This document shows, in pieces, positions 44,230 through 53,223 of a stretch of DNA of 64,000 nucleotides. The stretch's first letter is position 1; each line of letters begins with the position of its first letter. Both the position numbers and the translations under genes were made by a program. The notes below the pieces were generated by a model. That model searched no databases, was not told the origin of the DNA, and saw nothing but the letters and a program-made list of their open reading frames with translations. Origin of the DNA: Leptotrichia sp. oral taxon 218 (GTDB lineage: Bacteria > Fusobacteriota > Fusobacteriia > Fusobacteriales > Leptotrichiaceae); the NCBI RefSeq assembly GCF_018128225.1, contig NZ_CP072377.1, positions 930,001 through 994,000 of the forward strand. The letters are read 5' to 3'.

Positions 44230-44946
44230 TTATTTACTGATATTAAGTACTTCTTTCAAATCAAGATTTCCTGAATAAATCGCCTTTCCCACAATTGCTC
44301 CATAAATATGATTTTTGTTAAGCTCTTTAATTTCATCCAAAAAAGTGATTCCACCTGAAGCAATAATATCTGAATTAACTACTTTCGACAATTTTCTATA
44401 AATTTCAAGATTTGTTCCGCTTAACATTCCATCTTTTGAAATATCAGTATAAATTATTGTTTTCACACCTATATTCGATAATTTTTTGCAAAATTCAACC
44501 GAGTTCAATTCTACAGTTTCAGTCCATCCTTTAACCGCAACTTTTTCATCTTTCGCATCTACAGAAACTGCAATTTTATCGCCGTATTTTTTTACCATTT
44601 CCTTCAAAAATTTTTCATTTTCAACGGCAATCGTTCCTAAAATAACACGGTTTACTCCCAATTCAATATATTTTTTTATTCTTTCTTCATCACGGATTCC
44701 ACCACCAACTTGAACAAAAAAATCACTTTTTTCAACCAATTCTTTTATGACCTCATAATTTTTTGTATTCCCATCTTTTGCCCCATCCAAATCCACAATA
44801 TGAAGATTTTTTGAATTATTTTTATTAAAAAAGTCCAAAACTTCAACAGGATTTTTAAAAAATACTTCCACTTGGTTATAATCCCCTTGTTTCAATCTAA
44901 CTGCCTGTCCGTTATGTAAATCTATCGCTGGAAAAATTTCTATCAT
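44230..44946 (-). CDS. hisA: ProFAR isomerase
   Basis: 1-(5-phosphoribosyl)-5-[(5-phosphoribosylamino)methylideneamino]imidazole-4-carboxamide isomerase, a TIM barrel related to HisF. FPAIDLHNGQAVRLKQGDYN, VGGGIRDEERI, YTDISKDGMLSG and IASGGITFLDEI are visible. 238 residues. AAAAGGAG ribosome binding site. A Fic-like gene lies between it and hisH. Confidence 0.96.
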   Translation of the reverse strand: MIEIFPAIDLHNGQAVRLKQGDYNQVEVFFKNPVEVLDFFNKNNSKNLHIVDLDGAKDGNTKNYEVIKELVEKSDFFVQVGGGIRDEERIKKYIELGVNRVILGTIAVENEKFLKEMVKKYGDKIAVSVDAKDEKVAVKGWTETVELNSVEFCKKLSNIGVKTIIYTDISKDGMLSGTNLEIYRKLSKVVNSDIIASGGITFLDEIKELNKNHIYGAIVGKAIYSGNLDLKEVLNISK

Positions 44947-44963
44947 TGTTATTTTCTCCTTTT

Positions 44964-45656
44964 TTAGTTTTTTTCAAATTTTTTTAATTCCTCATCAGTT
45001 AAATAATCTTTTAATATCTCAACTTGTTTTTTTGACATCATATTATATATTGTTTTTTTATCATTATCATCGTACCATTTTACTAGTGCTTCTGAAAATT
45101 TAGGTTCTTTAAAATTTATCACAAATGGACAATAACCTTTTGATACTAAAAGTCCATTCATCATAAGTTGACCTGCTCTTTTATTTCCATTACCAAAAAA
45201 TTGAGTTTTTGCTAAATCCATAAATAAATTTATTTCATCATAGTTTTCGTTACTATTATATTTTTCACTTATATTGAAAAATATATCATCAAATTCATTA
45301 GGATTACTTCCACGATGTTTAGCTCCTGCAATTTTTATAGGCCATATTCTAAAATCTCCTATGTTATCAAAGTTATCATTTGAAGCAACATATCTATTAA
45401 TCATTTTCAAAGTCTGCTTATCAAAGAAAAAATCATCTTTTCTTAATAAATCCATTACATAATCCACTCCATTTTGAATACATTTAACAACTAAAACATC
45501 TTTTGGTCTAACATTACTAACTGGAATATTATTTATTGTTGCTGAAGTTTGAGCAAAAGTCATAGTTGAACCTTCACCTTCAGCTAATTTATGAATAAAA
45601 TTTTCATATTCTAGTCCCAAAATATTCAAAGCTCTATTTTTACTTATTTTATACAT
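44964..45656 (-). CDS. Fic/Doc-fold protein with altered catalytic motif
   Basis: The 230-residue protein has a Fic-type helix pair around QFFGNGNKRAGQLMMNGLL (residues 152-170). The usual HPFxDGNxR reads Q152-F-F-G-N-G-N-K-R160: the catalytic His is Gln and the metal-binding acidic residue is Asn, while GNKR and the anion hole remain. AMPylation by the standard mechanism is unlikely; phosphorylation (Doc-like) also needs His. It may act on a different reaction or only bind nucleotide. It stands between hisH and hisA with 17-27 base gaps, so it is transcribed with them. Confidence 0.75.
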   Translation of the reverse strand: MYKISKNRALNILGLEYENFIHKLAEGEGSTMTFAQTSATINNIPVSNVRPKDVLVVKCIQNGVDYVMDLLRKDDFFFDKQTLKMINRYVASNDNFDNIGDFRIWPIKIAGAKHRGSNPNEFDDIFFNISEKYNSNENYDEINLFMDLAKTQFFGNGNKRAGQLMMNGLLVSKGYCPFVINFKEPKFSEALVKWYDDNDKKTIYNMMSKKQVEILKDYLTDEELKKFEKN

Positions 45657-45683
45657 AAAATTTACCTCTTTCTTAAAATTAAA

Positions 45684-46319
45684 TTATTTCACCAATTCAC
45701 CCCAATTTTTCAATAATTTCAATCCAGTATCTCCAGATTTTTCAGGATGAAACTGCATTCCATAAACATTTTTATTTTTTACAATTCCAGGAATTTTTGT
45801 TCCATATTCTGAATACGCAACAATATTTTTCATATCCGTTTTTGCAAAATATGAATGTACATAATACACATATTCTTCATTTTCAACATTCACATTTTTC
45901 AAAATTTTATCATTTCTAAATTCATCATTTATTTTCAAGTTGTTCCATCCCATATGAGGTATTTTCAAATCAGAATTTTTTGGAATATGTTTTTTTATTT
46001 CCTCAACACTTCCATTTATAAGTCCAAGTCCTTCAAATTCACCGTATTCATAACTTTTCTCAAAAAGCATTTGCATTCCAAGACAAATTCCTAAAAAAGG
46101 CTTCCCATTCTTCGCTTCATCTACCAAAATATCTTTTAATCCATATTTTTCAAGATTAGAAACAGCATCTCTAAAAGCCCCCACTCCTGGCAAAATTATC
46201 CCTTTCGCACTTTTAATCTCTTCAATATTATTAGTCAGTTTTGTATCAAGTCCAACATAATTTAATGAAGATAGCAAAGAAAAAAGATTACCCACTCCAT
46301 AATCAATAACTGCGATCAT
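45684..46319 (-). CDS. hisH: Imidazole glycerol phosphate synthase, glutaminase subunit
   Basis: Class I glutamine amidotransferase supplying ammonia to HisF. GVGNLFSLLSSL, PGVGAFRDAV, the Cys in GICLGMQMLFE and the His-Glu in GMQFHPEKSG form the triad. 211 residues. It has its own promoter (46390-46418), so hisH-Fic-hisA-hisF-mntA-hepT-hisIE form a second his transcript. Confidence 0.96.
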   Translation of the reverse strand: MIAVIDYGVGNLFSLLSSLNYVGLDTKLTNNIEEIKSAKGIILPGVGAFRDAVSNLEKYGLKDILVDEAKNGKPFLGICLGMQMLFEKSYEYGEFEGLGLINGSVEEIKKHIPKNSDLKIPHMGWNNLKINDEFRNDKILKNVNVENEEYVYYVHSYFAKTDMKNIVAYSEYGTKIPGIVKNKNVYGMQFHPEKSGDTGLKLLKNWGELVK

Positions 46320-46389
46320 AGTTTAAACTTCCTTTCTTTATACTTTTATTTTATTTTTTTGATAAATTTAAATCTTTTTACTTACTTAA

Positions 46390-46418
46390 ATTATATCAAA
46401 AAAAATATATTGTTGCAA
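46390..46418 (-). promoter_or_regulatory. Promoter of the hisH-hisIE unit
   Basis: On the minus strand TTGCAA, 17-base spacer, TATAAT, then TTAAGTAAGT. The same TTTTTTTTGATATAATTTAAG stands before the ATPase-nuclease gene at 48221. Confidence 0.75.
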
Positions 46419-46441
46419 TTAAGAAAAATTTTTTCATAAAT

Positions 46442-46473
46442 AAAAAGGCCCCATTTTTTATGAGACCTTTTTT
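46442..46473 (-). terminator. Terminator of the third ATPase-nuclease gene
   Basis: On the minus strand GGTCTCA pairs with TGGGGCC (with G-U wobbles) and is followed by TTTTTATTTA. It separates this gene from the hisH promoter. Confidence 0.75.
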
Positions 46474-46538
46474 GCTCCCCTGCCAAGGAACATAATTTTA
46501 CATTATTTTTTATACAATGTCAACTATTCAAAAAAATT

Positions 46539-48188
46539 TTAGTTTTTCACAACTTTATATTTCACTTTAACTCTTTTTCCAAAAAATGCCATTCCAATAT
46601 GTACAATTTCTTTTACTCCACATTCCTTTAATAAAACAGGATATTTTTTATTTTCAATTTGACTTAATGCTTCTTCTGCTCTTTCTTCAAGCTCTTCTTC
46701 AGTTTTAGCCACTTTAAACTCAAATATATATCCAACATCTCTTTTATTTATTGGATTTAAAGCTAAATCATTTCTTCCATAGCCAGTTTCATTATTTGAT
46801 AAAACTGTATACTCATTATCAAGATACAACATCATTCCTAAAATAAAAGTATGATACGGTTTTTCTGTTTTAGAAGTATCGTGATAACTCATTGACACTA
46901 AAAATATTTCATTTAAAAGTTCTTCAAATCTGTCAAACTCAAAGTTTTTAAATGCTTTTATCATTTCTCTAAATCTGCTAAAACCTCCTAAATTTTGGAC
47001 AAACATATCTTTAAAAAATGTTTTAACTTCATAATTTGGCAATTTTAAAGCATATTCATTCATAGCAATTTTTTCTTCAACAGTCAAATACCCTCCAAAA
47101 AGTAATAACTGCCAAACTTCTTGTGGATCTTTCAATCTATCCATATTCGATGAAGCCATTACCATTTGCTCTGTTGTCCCATTGTTGAATAAATCTTTTA
47201 ATTCATCAAATAGATCTTTATCAGCATTTTCTATTGCTGAATGAATAAGCCTGTTATCTGATGTATTTATCCAATAAACGTTTATTTCTTTTTCATCGAG
47301 ATAGTTAATTATACTCCACGGATTATAAATTTGAATATTCCCAAACTTATAGCCGTTATACCATTTTCTCACTTTTTCAATGTTTTGCTCTAATCCATAA
47401 TATTCCAAGGCATTTTTCACTTCTGTTTCAATCAATCCAAAACTTTCTGAATATTTATTATTCAAAACTGTATAAGTTTTCAAATTATTCAATCCAGAAA
47501 AAATCCCTTCCTTTGCTACCCTAAGTATTCCAGTCACAACTGCAAATTGTAAATATTCATTATCTTTCAATGTATTTGAATAAAAACTTTTAAAAAATCT
47601 TCGTGACTTTTCATAATATCCTTCGTTCCAAGCACTTGTCATTGGAGTGTCATACTCATCTATTAAAATTATAACTTTTTTTCCGTAATATTCATATAAA
47701 TATCTTGATAAATTCTTTAATGAATTTTCCCAATCTGCATTATTTTTTTTGAGCCATATATTTTCAAATTCAACTAAATCTCTTTTTTTTAAATTGCTAG
47801 AAATATATTCAAAATTATCGTACAAATTAGAAATGAGATTCTTAATATTAAAAAAACTATCCTCCCAATTTTCTGCCTCGGCATTTCTCAGACTTATAAG
47901 AATTACAGGATTTTTTCCTTGATTTTCCATATACTCACTTTTTGAAATATACAAATTATCAAATAATTTTCTATTTTCCTCTGCATTTCTAACATCAAAA
48001 AAATACTTTAACATAGACAAATTTAAAGTTTTTCCAAATCTTCTGGGCCTTGTAAAAAGTTTAACTTTTGATAAATCTTCCAACAAATCTTCTATGAACT
48101 TTGTTTTATCGACATAATATCCGTTTTCTTGTATAATTTCCTTAAAATCAGAATTTCCAATTGCTAGCCCTTTTTTCTTTTTTTTCAT
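46539..48188 (-). CDS. AAA-ATPase-like protein with PD-(D/E)XK nuclease-like domain, copy 3
   Basis: The 549-residue protein has FTRPRRFGKTLNLSMLKYFFDV (P-loop), VIILIDEYDTPM (Walker B), and GRNDLALNP...EFK at the C-terminus. It is a clear but diverged relative of the two copies in the accessory island (same motifs, scattered substitutions). It forms its own transcription unit with promoter at 48221-48249 and terminator at 46442, inserted between hisB and hisH parts of the histidine cluster. Confidence 0.87.
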   Translation of the reverse strand: MKKKKKGLAIGNSDFKEIIQENGYYVDKTKFIEDLLEDLSKVKLFTRPRRFGKTLNLSMLKYFFDVRNAEENRKLFDNLYISKSEYMENQGKNPVILISLRNAEAENWEDSFFNIKNLISNLYDNFEYISSNLKKRDLVEFENIWLKKNNADWENSLKNLSRYLYEYYGKKVIILIDEYDTPMTSAWNEGYYEKSRRFFKSFYSNTLKDNEYLQFAVVTGILRVAKEGIFSGLNNLKTYTVLNNKYSESFGLIETEVKNALEYYGLEQNIEKVRKWYNGYKFGNIQIYNPWSIINYLDEKEINVYWINTSDNRLIHSAIENADKDLFDELKDLFNNGTTEQMVMASSNMDRLKDPQEVWQLLLFGGYLTVEEKIAMNEYALKLPNYEVKTFFKDMFVQNLGGFSRFREMIKAFKNFEFDRFEELLNEIFLVSMSYHDTSKTEKPYHTFILGMMLYLDNEYTVLSNNETGYGRNDLALNPINKRDVGYIFEFKVAKTEEELEERAEEALSQIENKKYPVLLKECGVKEIVHIGMAFFGKRVKVKYKVVKN

Positions 48189-48220
48189 AATTAATCCCTA
48201 CTTTCCCTTTAATTACTTAA

Positions 48221-48249
48221 ATTATATCAAAAAAAATCTGACATTACAA
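48221..48249 (-). promoter_or_regulatory. Promoter of ATPase-nuclease copy 3
   Basis: TTGTAA, 17-base spacer, TATAAT on the minus strand, ending 7 bases before the stop of the upstream gene. Confidence 0.7.
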
Positions 48250-48255
48250 TGAAAA

Positions 48256-50574
48256 TCAATTCTCACTTTTCTTTTTCTTAAAAAAATCCAGAATCGTCTT
48301 CTTATGTTCCAGTTCCTTTGGTAAAGGAACTCCTATCCAATCATGAAATTCCTTTATCTTAATTTCAATAATATCCGAAGAATTATTATCATTTTTACAT
48401 TTTTGTGATAATGCATTTAAATATTTTGTTGACGGAAGAATTTTTGTACCAAATCTGTTGCTTTGTCCTTCTTCGCTATCTAAACTTTTTAATTTGAATA
48501 AATATACACCTTTTTCTTTTTGTATTTTAAAATCTTGATGATTGTATTCGTATAATTTTCTCCATAAAGACTGATTATTTTCTACAGTGTCATCATATCT
48601 AGTTTCAGGAAACCAAGCAGGAATTTCAATTTGAGCAATTTCAAAATATTCCTTAAAAATTTCACGAGACCAATAAAGGAAATCTATCAATCCTGTAGAA
48701 GAGTGTAGAGAATAATTTTTCCAGCTTAAATTATCATCTGTCAACTTTTCTGCAAATCGAATAACAAAATCTTGGAAAAGAGTATCATTAATAATTTCAA
48801 ACACTTCTGTATACGCTTTTACAGATTTTTTCTTAAGTTCTGTATCAAACACTTTATCATTTTTCACATAGTATGATCTTCTTTGTGCCCGTTGTGGCAA
48901 CGAATATTCCAAAGCATTTGTTGTCCCAATAAAACAAGGTGTAAAATCAAAATTTGAAGTAGAAAGATTTGAAACATTTACAATCAGGTTGTTTCCTCTA
49001 TCTTTGTTTGAAAAAAATTCTTCATCAATTTCATCAATTAAAATTGGAGCTAAATTATTTTCATTCATCCATAGTTGAATTTGTGTTATCGTATCTGCTT
49101 TTTTTGTTCTTCCAGTCGGAATAATGTTATTGTACAAAATAGGCTTTGATTTAGAAAGGCCCAGCATTTTTTGTAAAATCTGCAATAAGTTACTTTTTCC
49201 TGAACCAGCAGTTCCTCCAATAAATAGAAATTGTGGAACATCTAATTTTTCCGAATCAGATTCCAGTTTGAACCTAATATCCTGAAGAAAAGGCGAAGTG
49301 AACGCATACAAAATTATCTCAACAATTCTTGAGCCATAATTATCGTTATAGTCAATTACATACTTTCTATAGTTCTCAATCAATTTCACAATACTTTCAA
49401 TAGAAGTTTTTATTTCTTCTTTCCCAGCTTTTTGCCCAAATGGTTTCGTGTTTCCATTTTCTTCAATATATAATCCCGAACGCCCAAATCCACGATCAGT
49501 ATCTTTTGAAAATAATAATTCTCTTTCAGGAGTCGCTTGATTTAATTTTGGAGCAATTTTAATTTCCAATTTAGGTTTTATCTTTTTCGCAAATGTTTCA
49601 GGCGCCACAACCATACTTTCTTTCTTTTTAGCCTGTCGTGAAATGGTATTAATCGACAATTCATAAGCAAATTTTTCAACTTCAAGTTCCTCTTTTTTCT
49701 CATTCTCAATTATTTTCTGTTTCTCATCAATCGTTTTAATTTCCTCAATTATTGGTAAAGCAACACTGTCTTCTTCCTTAACAATCACATCATTAAATTC
49801 TTTAACAATATCTTTCGAAATATCTATTTGCAATTTGGAATTTTCATCTTGTGTAAATCTCACAGAAAATTTCTCTTCCTTTTTTTCATCATTATTCTCA
49901 TCTAAAACTTTAATTTTACTTTTCGCCTTTTTTCTTATAGCTTTAGTAATAAAATTAGTACAAGTTAAAGTAATTTCATTAAAATATTCTTCAAACTGAC
50001 TAAATAATGGGGAATTATCAAAAATGACAATGTTTTCAAATTGGTTCCTTTTGTTTGAAAAAGCCTGGAATGAAAGATTAGCCGATCCAAAAATCAATCT
50101 CGTCTCCGAATCATTTTTCAAAAGATAAAATTTACTATGAATTGTCGAACTTATTGGCACTCTCAATTTCCACTTTTCTTCCACAATATTTTCCTGATTC
50201 TCTCTTGAAAGATTCTCAAAAAAATGAATCTGTTTCTTTTTAATAATCGCCTTTTGACTCTCAATCAAATTCTTGGTTTCATTTTCCAAAGCCTTCAATC
50301 CTCTAACTTGGACATCTACATCTTGTATCCCGATAACCAAATCAACACTTTTAAACGGAGTTAGGTATTTATTCAAAAAACTTTCATCAGCTGAAAATGT
50401 GACAGCCTTTATCTCATAAAATCTGTTGCTATCAAAAATCTCTTCAATTTCTAAATCAACTCTCTCACCATTTAAAATAGTAAAAAGTGTATTTTTAACT
50501 TTTATAGCTTCAGTTTTTTCAATATTTTCATTTTCAAATAAAGTTAAAGATTCAGATTCTAACTCTTTTTCCAT
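48256..50574 (-). CDS. PLD-like nuclease fused to an AAA+ ATPase
   Basis: The 772-residue protein starts with a phospholipase-D-like domain: a single HxK site H146-S-K148 followed by GSANLS (163-168). A charged linker (~220-380) leads to an ATPase with Walker A GGTAGSGKS (453-461), Walker B ILIDEIDEEFF (511-521), a GTTN sensor (550-553) and QRAQRRSY (561-568). A single PLD site implies dimerisation. The DNA- or RNA-cutting PLD plus ATPase design is common in anti-phage proteins, but I do not recognise a named system. Ribosome binding site AAAGGAG. Stands between AlkD-like and ATPase-nuclease genes. Confidence 0.8.
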   Translation of the reverse strand: MEKELESESLTLFENENIEKTEAIKVKNTLFTILNGERVDLEIEEIFDSNRFYEIKAVTFSADESFLNKYLTPFKSVDLVIGIQDVDVQVRGLKALENETKNLIESQKAIIKKKQIHFFENLSRENQENIVEEKWKLRVPISSTIHSKFYLLKNDSETRLIFGSANLSFQAFSNKRNQFENIVIFDNSPLFSQFEEYFNEITLTCTNFITKAIRKKAKSKIKVLDENNDEKKEEKFSVRFTQDENSKLQIDISKDIVKEFNDVIVKEEDSVALPIIEEIKTIDEKQKIIENEKKEELEVEKFAYELSINTISRQAKKKESMVVAPETFAKKIKPKLEIKIAPKLNQATPERELLFSKDTDRGFGRSGLYIEENGNTKPFGQKAGKEEIKTSIESIVKLIENYRKYVIDYNDNYGSRIVEIILYAFTSPFLQDIRFKLESDSEKLDVPQFLFIGGTAGSGKSNLLQILQKMLGLSKSKPILYNNIIPTGRTKKADTITQIQLWMNENNLAPILIDEIDEEFFSNKDRGNNLIVNVSNLSTSNFDFTPCFIGTTNALEYSLPQRAQRRSYYVKNDKVFDTELKKKSVKAYTEVFEIINDTLFQDFVIRFAEKLTDDNLSWKNYSLHSSTGLIDFLYWSREIFKEYFEIAQIEIPAWFPETRYDDTVENNQSLWRKLYEYNHQDFKIQKEKGVYLFKLKSLDSEEGQSNRFGTKILPSTKYLNALSQKCKNDNNSSDIIEIKIKEFHDWIGVPLPKELEHKKTILDFFKKKKSEN

Positions 50575-50614
50575 TTTTTCTCCTTTCCATATTATGTAAT
50601 TAATATTTATTAAA

Positions 50615-51301
50615 TTAGTTTTCTTTCCATCTCTTCAATTTTTTCAAATACCCCTTCTTCTCCATCGAAATCCTCAAACTTTCTCGAGCCTTCTGTATCG
50701 TCTTATTATGTACCCAAACATCCAATCTATTATTTTCTAAATAAATCACCGCATAATCCCACTGTTTCGCAAGTGCTGTCGCAAAAAACCAAGCAATTAC
50801 CATTTTCACATAATACTCTTCAGAATGAATATTCGCCACCATTTCCAAATATTCCTTTTTAAAGTCTTTATCCAAAAAATGCGTCATCAACATTTCTACA
50901 CCAAACCTACAAGTATAAGTTTTATCCGATTGAGACCATTCCTTTATTTTTTCAATCAGTTCTTTTTTATTCTTTTTAAAAATCTTCGGAGAAATCGTAT
51001 CACAAACCGCCCAATTATCAACAAATGGCAAAAAACTATCAAGCGATTCAATACAGTTCTCAAAATTTTTGCTCTCTGAAATAATTGCTCCATGCAACAA
51101 ATTCTCATCGTAATATTTATGTGGCAACTCCTTCAAAAAATCTTCATCTTCATTATTCTTTACCAATTTTTTAGCCAATTTTCTAATTTCAGGAATTCTT
51201 ACTCCAATAATTGTATTTTCCGATATGTTTGGTGTCAATTTACTTAAAAATCTCATATATTCTTTATCTTGAAGTGCAAATAGTTCTTTTTGTATTTTCA
51301 T
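50615..51301 (-). CDS. AlkD-like DNA alkylation repair protein
   Basis: The 228-residue protein is made of HEAT-like helical repeats with the family pieces GVRIPEIRKLAKKL, DNWAVCDTISPKIFKK and VKMVIAWFFATALAKQWD. AlkD-type glycosylases remove bulky or charged alkylated bases by DNA-backbone contacts. Length is normal. It precedes the PLD-AAA+ gene by 40 bases on the same strand and may be co-transcribed. Confidence 0.88.
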   Translation of the reverse strand: MKIQKELFALQDKEYMRFLSKLTPNISENTIIGVRIPEIRKLAKKLVKNNEDEDFLKELPHKYYDENLLHGAIISESKNFENCIESLDSFLPFVDNWAVCDTISPKIFKKNKKELIEKIKEWSQSDKTYTCRFGVEMLMTHFLDKDFKKEYLEMVANIHSEEYYVKMVIAWFFATALAKQWDYAVIYLENNRLDVWVHNKTIQKARESLRISMEKKGYLKKLKRWKEN

Positions 51302-51325
51302 TTAAATCTCATCCCTTTTAAATTT

Positions 51326-52036
51326 TTATTTAGTATCAAATATCTCCTTTCCTAAATTATCAAAAACTTCATTAATATTGGCGTTTTTCAATTCTAATTG
51401 CCATTTTCCATTAACTTTATTTACTTTAACATCTATATTTTCTTCTTCACAACTAGACTTCTTAACGAATTCTTTTATATCATCTTCTAAATATTTATAG
51501 AATGCATCGAGTTTATTTTTATCAATTTTTCTTAAATCATTGGATTCTTCTTCAGAAATTCCAGATTTTCTAATACTGTTATCAAAAAATTTACCAAAAT
51601 TAAAGGTAGAATCTATATTTTTTGTTTTAATCAAAATTTTAACTTTTGCATCATTTTTTCCAGAAAAAGAAATTGATTTTATGTCAGTTTCAAAAATATC
51701 TTTTGTTATTAGGGTATTATTAATAATATTAGATATATTTCTCATAAATTCTTTAAATGATTGTCTCTGATTTTGAGGAACTTCTTTCATTGATTCATTG
51801 ATTAAATTATCCATATATTGTTTGTTAAACTCTCTTACTTTTACTAATATTTTTTTCTGAAACGCATCATTAACTTTTTCGAAAAGATCTCTATTGACAA
51901 TATTTTCAATTTCTTTACTTTCTTGATCAATTTCACTCTGCGAAAATTTAACTCCATTTTTTACATTAATCTTATAGTTTCCTTGTGCCATTCCCAATGT
52001 TCCTAAAATAAATAACCCTAATAATATCTTTTTCAT
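51326..52036 (-). CDS. Secreted protein, paralogue 1
   Basis: The signal peptide MKKILLGLFILGTLGMAQ is followed by a helical, Lys/Asp/Glu-rich domain of ~218 residues ending VNGKWQLELKNANINEV. It is paralogous to 55559-56287 (identical signal peptide but for one residue, NQQQSFKEF / NQRQSFKEF, VNGKWQ). Expected in the periplasm. The leader contains five TTTC units (GAAA on the coding strand). Function unknown. Confidence 0.8.
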   Translation of the reverse strand: MKKILLGLFILGTLGMAQGNYKINVKNGVKFSQSEIDQESKEIENIVNRDLFEKVNDAFQKKILVKVREFNKQYMDNLINESMKEVPQNQRQSFKEFMRNISNIINNTLITKDIFETDIKSISFSGKNDAKVKILIKTKNIDSTFNFGKFFDNSIRKSGISEEESNDLRKIDKNKLDAFYKYLEDDIKEFVKKSSCEEENIDVKVNKVNGKWQLELKNANINEVFDNLGKEIFDTK

Positions 52037-52054
52037 TTTTTCTCTTCCCTCTTC

Positions 52055-52074
52055 TTTCTTTCTTTCTTTCTTTC
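52055..52074 (-). repeat. (GAAA)5 tetranucleotide repeat in leader of secreted paralogue 1
   Basis: Five perfect TTTC units on the + strand, 19 bases upstream of the start codon, just before the ribosome binding region. Repeat-number change would alter leader length. Confidence 0.7.
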
Positions 52075-52318
52075 TGTTTATTTTTATTTTATTTTTTAAT
52101 TTTTTAATTTTTTACTTTTTATAATTTTAATTATAAATATTATAATCTTTTTTTTTATTGTTTTCAAGATAACCTCTTAAAAAAGTAATTTTTATTTAAA
52201 ATATTATTCAAAAAATTAAAAATATTAAGTATATTATAATAAAAAAATAACTAAAATAAAATTTTATAAGAGTAAAATAATAAATAAACTAAAAAAATAG
52301 AAAAGAAGGGAATTTAAA

Positions 52319-52987
52319 ATGAAAAAGTATGTAGCAGAATTTATCGGTACAGCTGTTCTAGTTCTATTTGGTTGTGGAACTGCAGCAGTTTTAGGTACAA
52401 AAGGTAACGAAGTGAATGTCGCTTACTTGGCAACAGCTTTTGCTTTTGGACTATCAATTGTAGCGATGGCCTACTCAATTGGAAATATTTCAGGATGTCA
52501 TATCAATCCTGCAGTTTCAGTTGGAGTTTTATTATCAGGAAGAATGAGTTTAAAAGACTTTGTTGGATATGTTGTCGCTCAATTTTTGGGTGGAATATTT
52601 GGAGCACTAGTTTTAATGTCATTAATTGGAAAAGAACATGGGTTAGGAGCAAATGGACTTTTTGAGAAAAGTATTGGAAAATCAATGCTAATCGAAATCA
52701 TTTTAACATTTGTGTTTGTAATCGCAATTTTAGGAGTCACTTCAAAAGTTTCAAACGGAGCAGTTGCGGGATTAGTAATCGGTTTGTCATTAACTTTAAT
52801 TCACATTTTTGGAATTCACTTTACAGGAACATCTGTAAATCCGGCAAGAAGTTTTGGACCAGCACTATTTATGGGTGGAGATGCATTATCATCAGTTTGG
52901 GTGTTTATTGTTGCACCTTTAATTGGTGGAACTTTGGCTGCTATTTGTTATAATATATTGTCAGCTGGAATTGAAGAAGAAGAATAA
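52319..52987 (+). CDS. aqpZ: Aquaporin (MIP family), AqpZ-like
   Basis: The 222-residue six-helix channel has both NPA boxes, HINPAVS and SVNPARS, and the AEFIGTAVLVLFGCGTAAVLG start. An Arg after the second NPA and a His in helix 5 (LIHIFGIHFTG) favour a water-selective pore over glycerol. It is the only + strand gene within the histidine region and has its own terminator at 53090-53122. Confidence 0.93.
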   Translation: MKKYVAEFIGTAVLVLFGCGTAAVLGTKGNEVNVAYLATAFAFGLSIVAMAYSIGNISGCHINPAVSVGVLLSGRMSLKDFVGYVVAQFLGGIFGALVLMSLIGKEHGLGANGLFEKSIGKSMLIEIILTFVFVIAILGVTSKVSNGAVAGLVIGLSLTLIHIFGIHFTGTSVNPARSFGPALFMGGDALSSVWVFIVAPLIGGTLAAICYNILSAGIEEEE

Positions 52988-53015
52988 AAAAATTGAGTGC
53001 CACTGTGGCACTCAA
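52986..53015 (-). terminator. Terminator of hisB on the minus strand
   Basis: TTGAGTGCCA / TGGCACTCAA perfect 10-bp stem with a 3-base loop; on the minus strand it is followed by a T7 run. It overlaps the end of the convergent aquaporin gene. Confidence 0.8.
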
Positions 53016-53089
53016 AAGAACATTTCTACTTGTTAGAAAATTATTTAAAACTGTTAATAATTTTTATAATTTTAAAGTATAATAGAATG

Positions 53090-53122
53090 CAGAATGGTAG
53101 TTTTTATCATTCTGTTTTTTTT
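53090..53122 (+). terminator. Terminator of the aquaporin gene
   Basis: CAGAATG / CATTCTG stem, AT loop, then T8. A TATAAT lies just upstream (53079-53084). Confidence 0.8.
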
Positions 53123-53223
53123 AGATTATTTAGGTTCTTTTCTTCTATAATCATCAACTGGATTACCGTACAGAAAATAAAATTATTTTTATAAATATAT
53201 TAAAAAATATAATTTTAAAGAAA

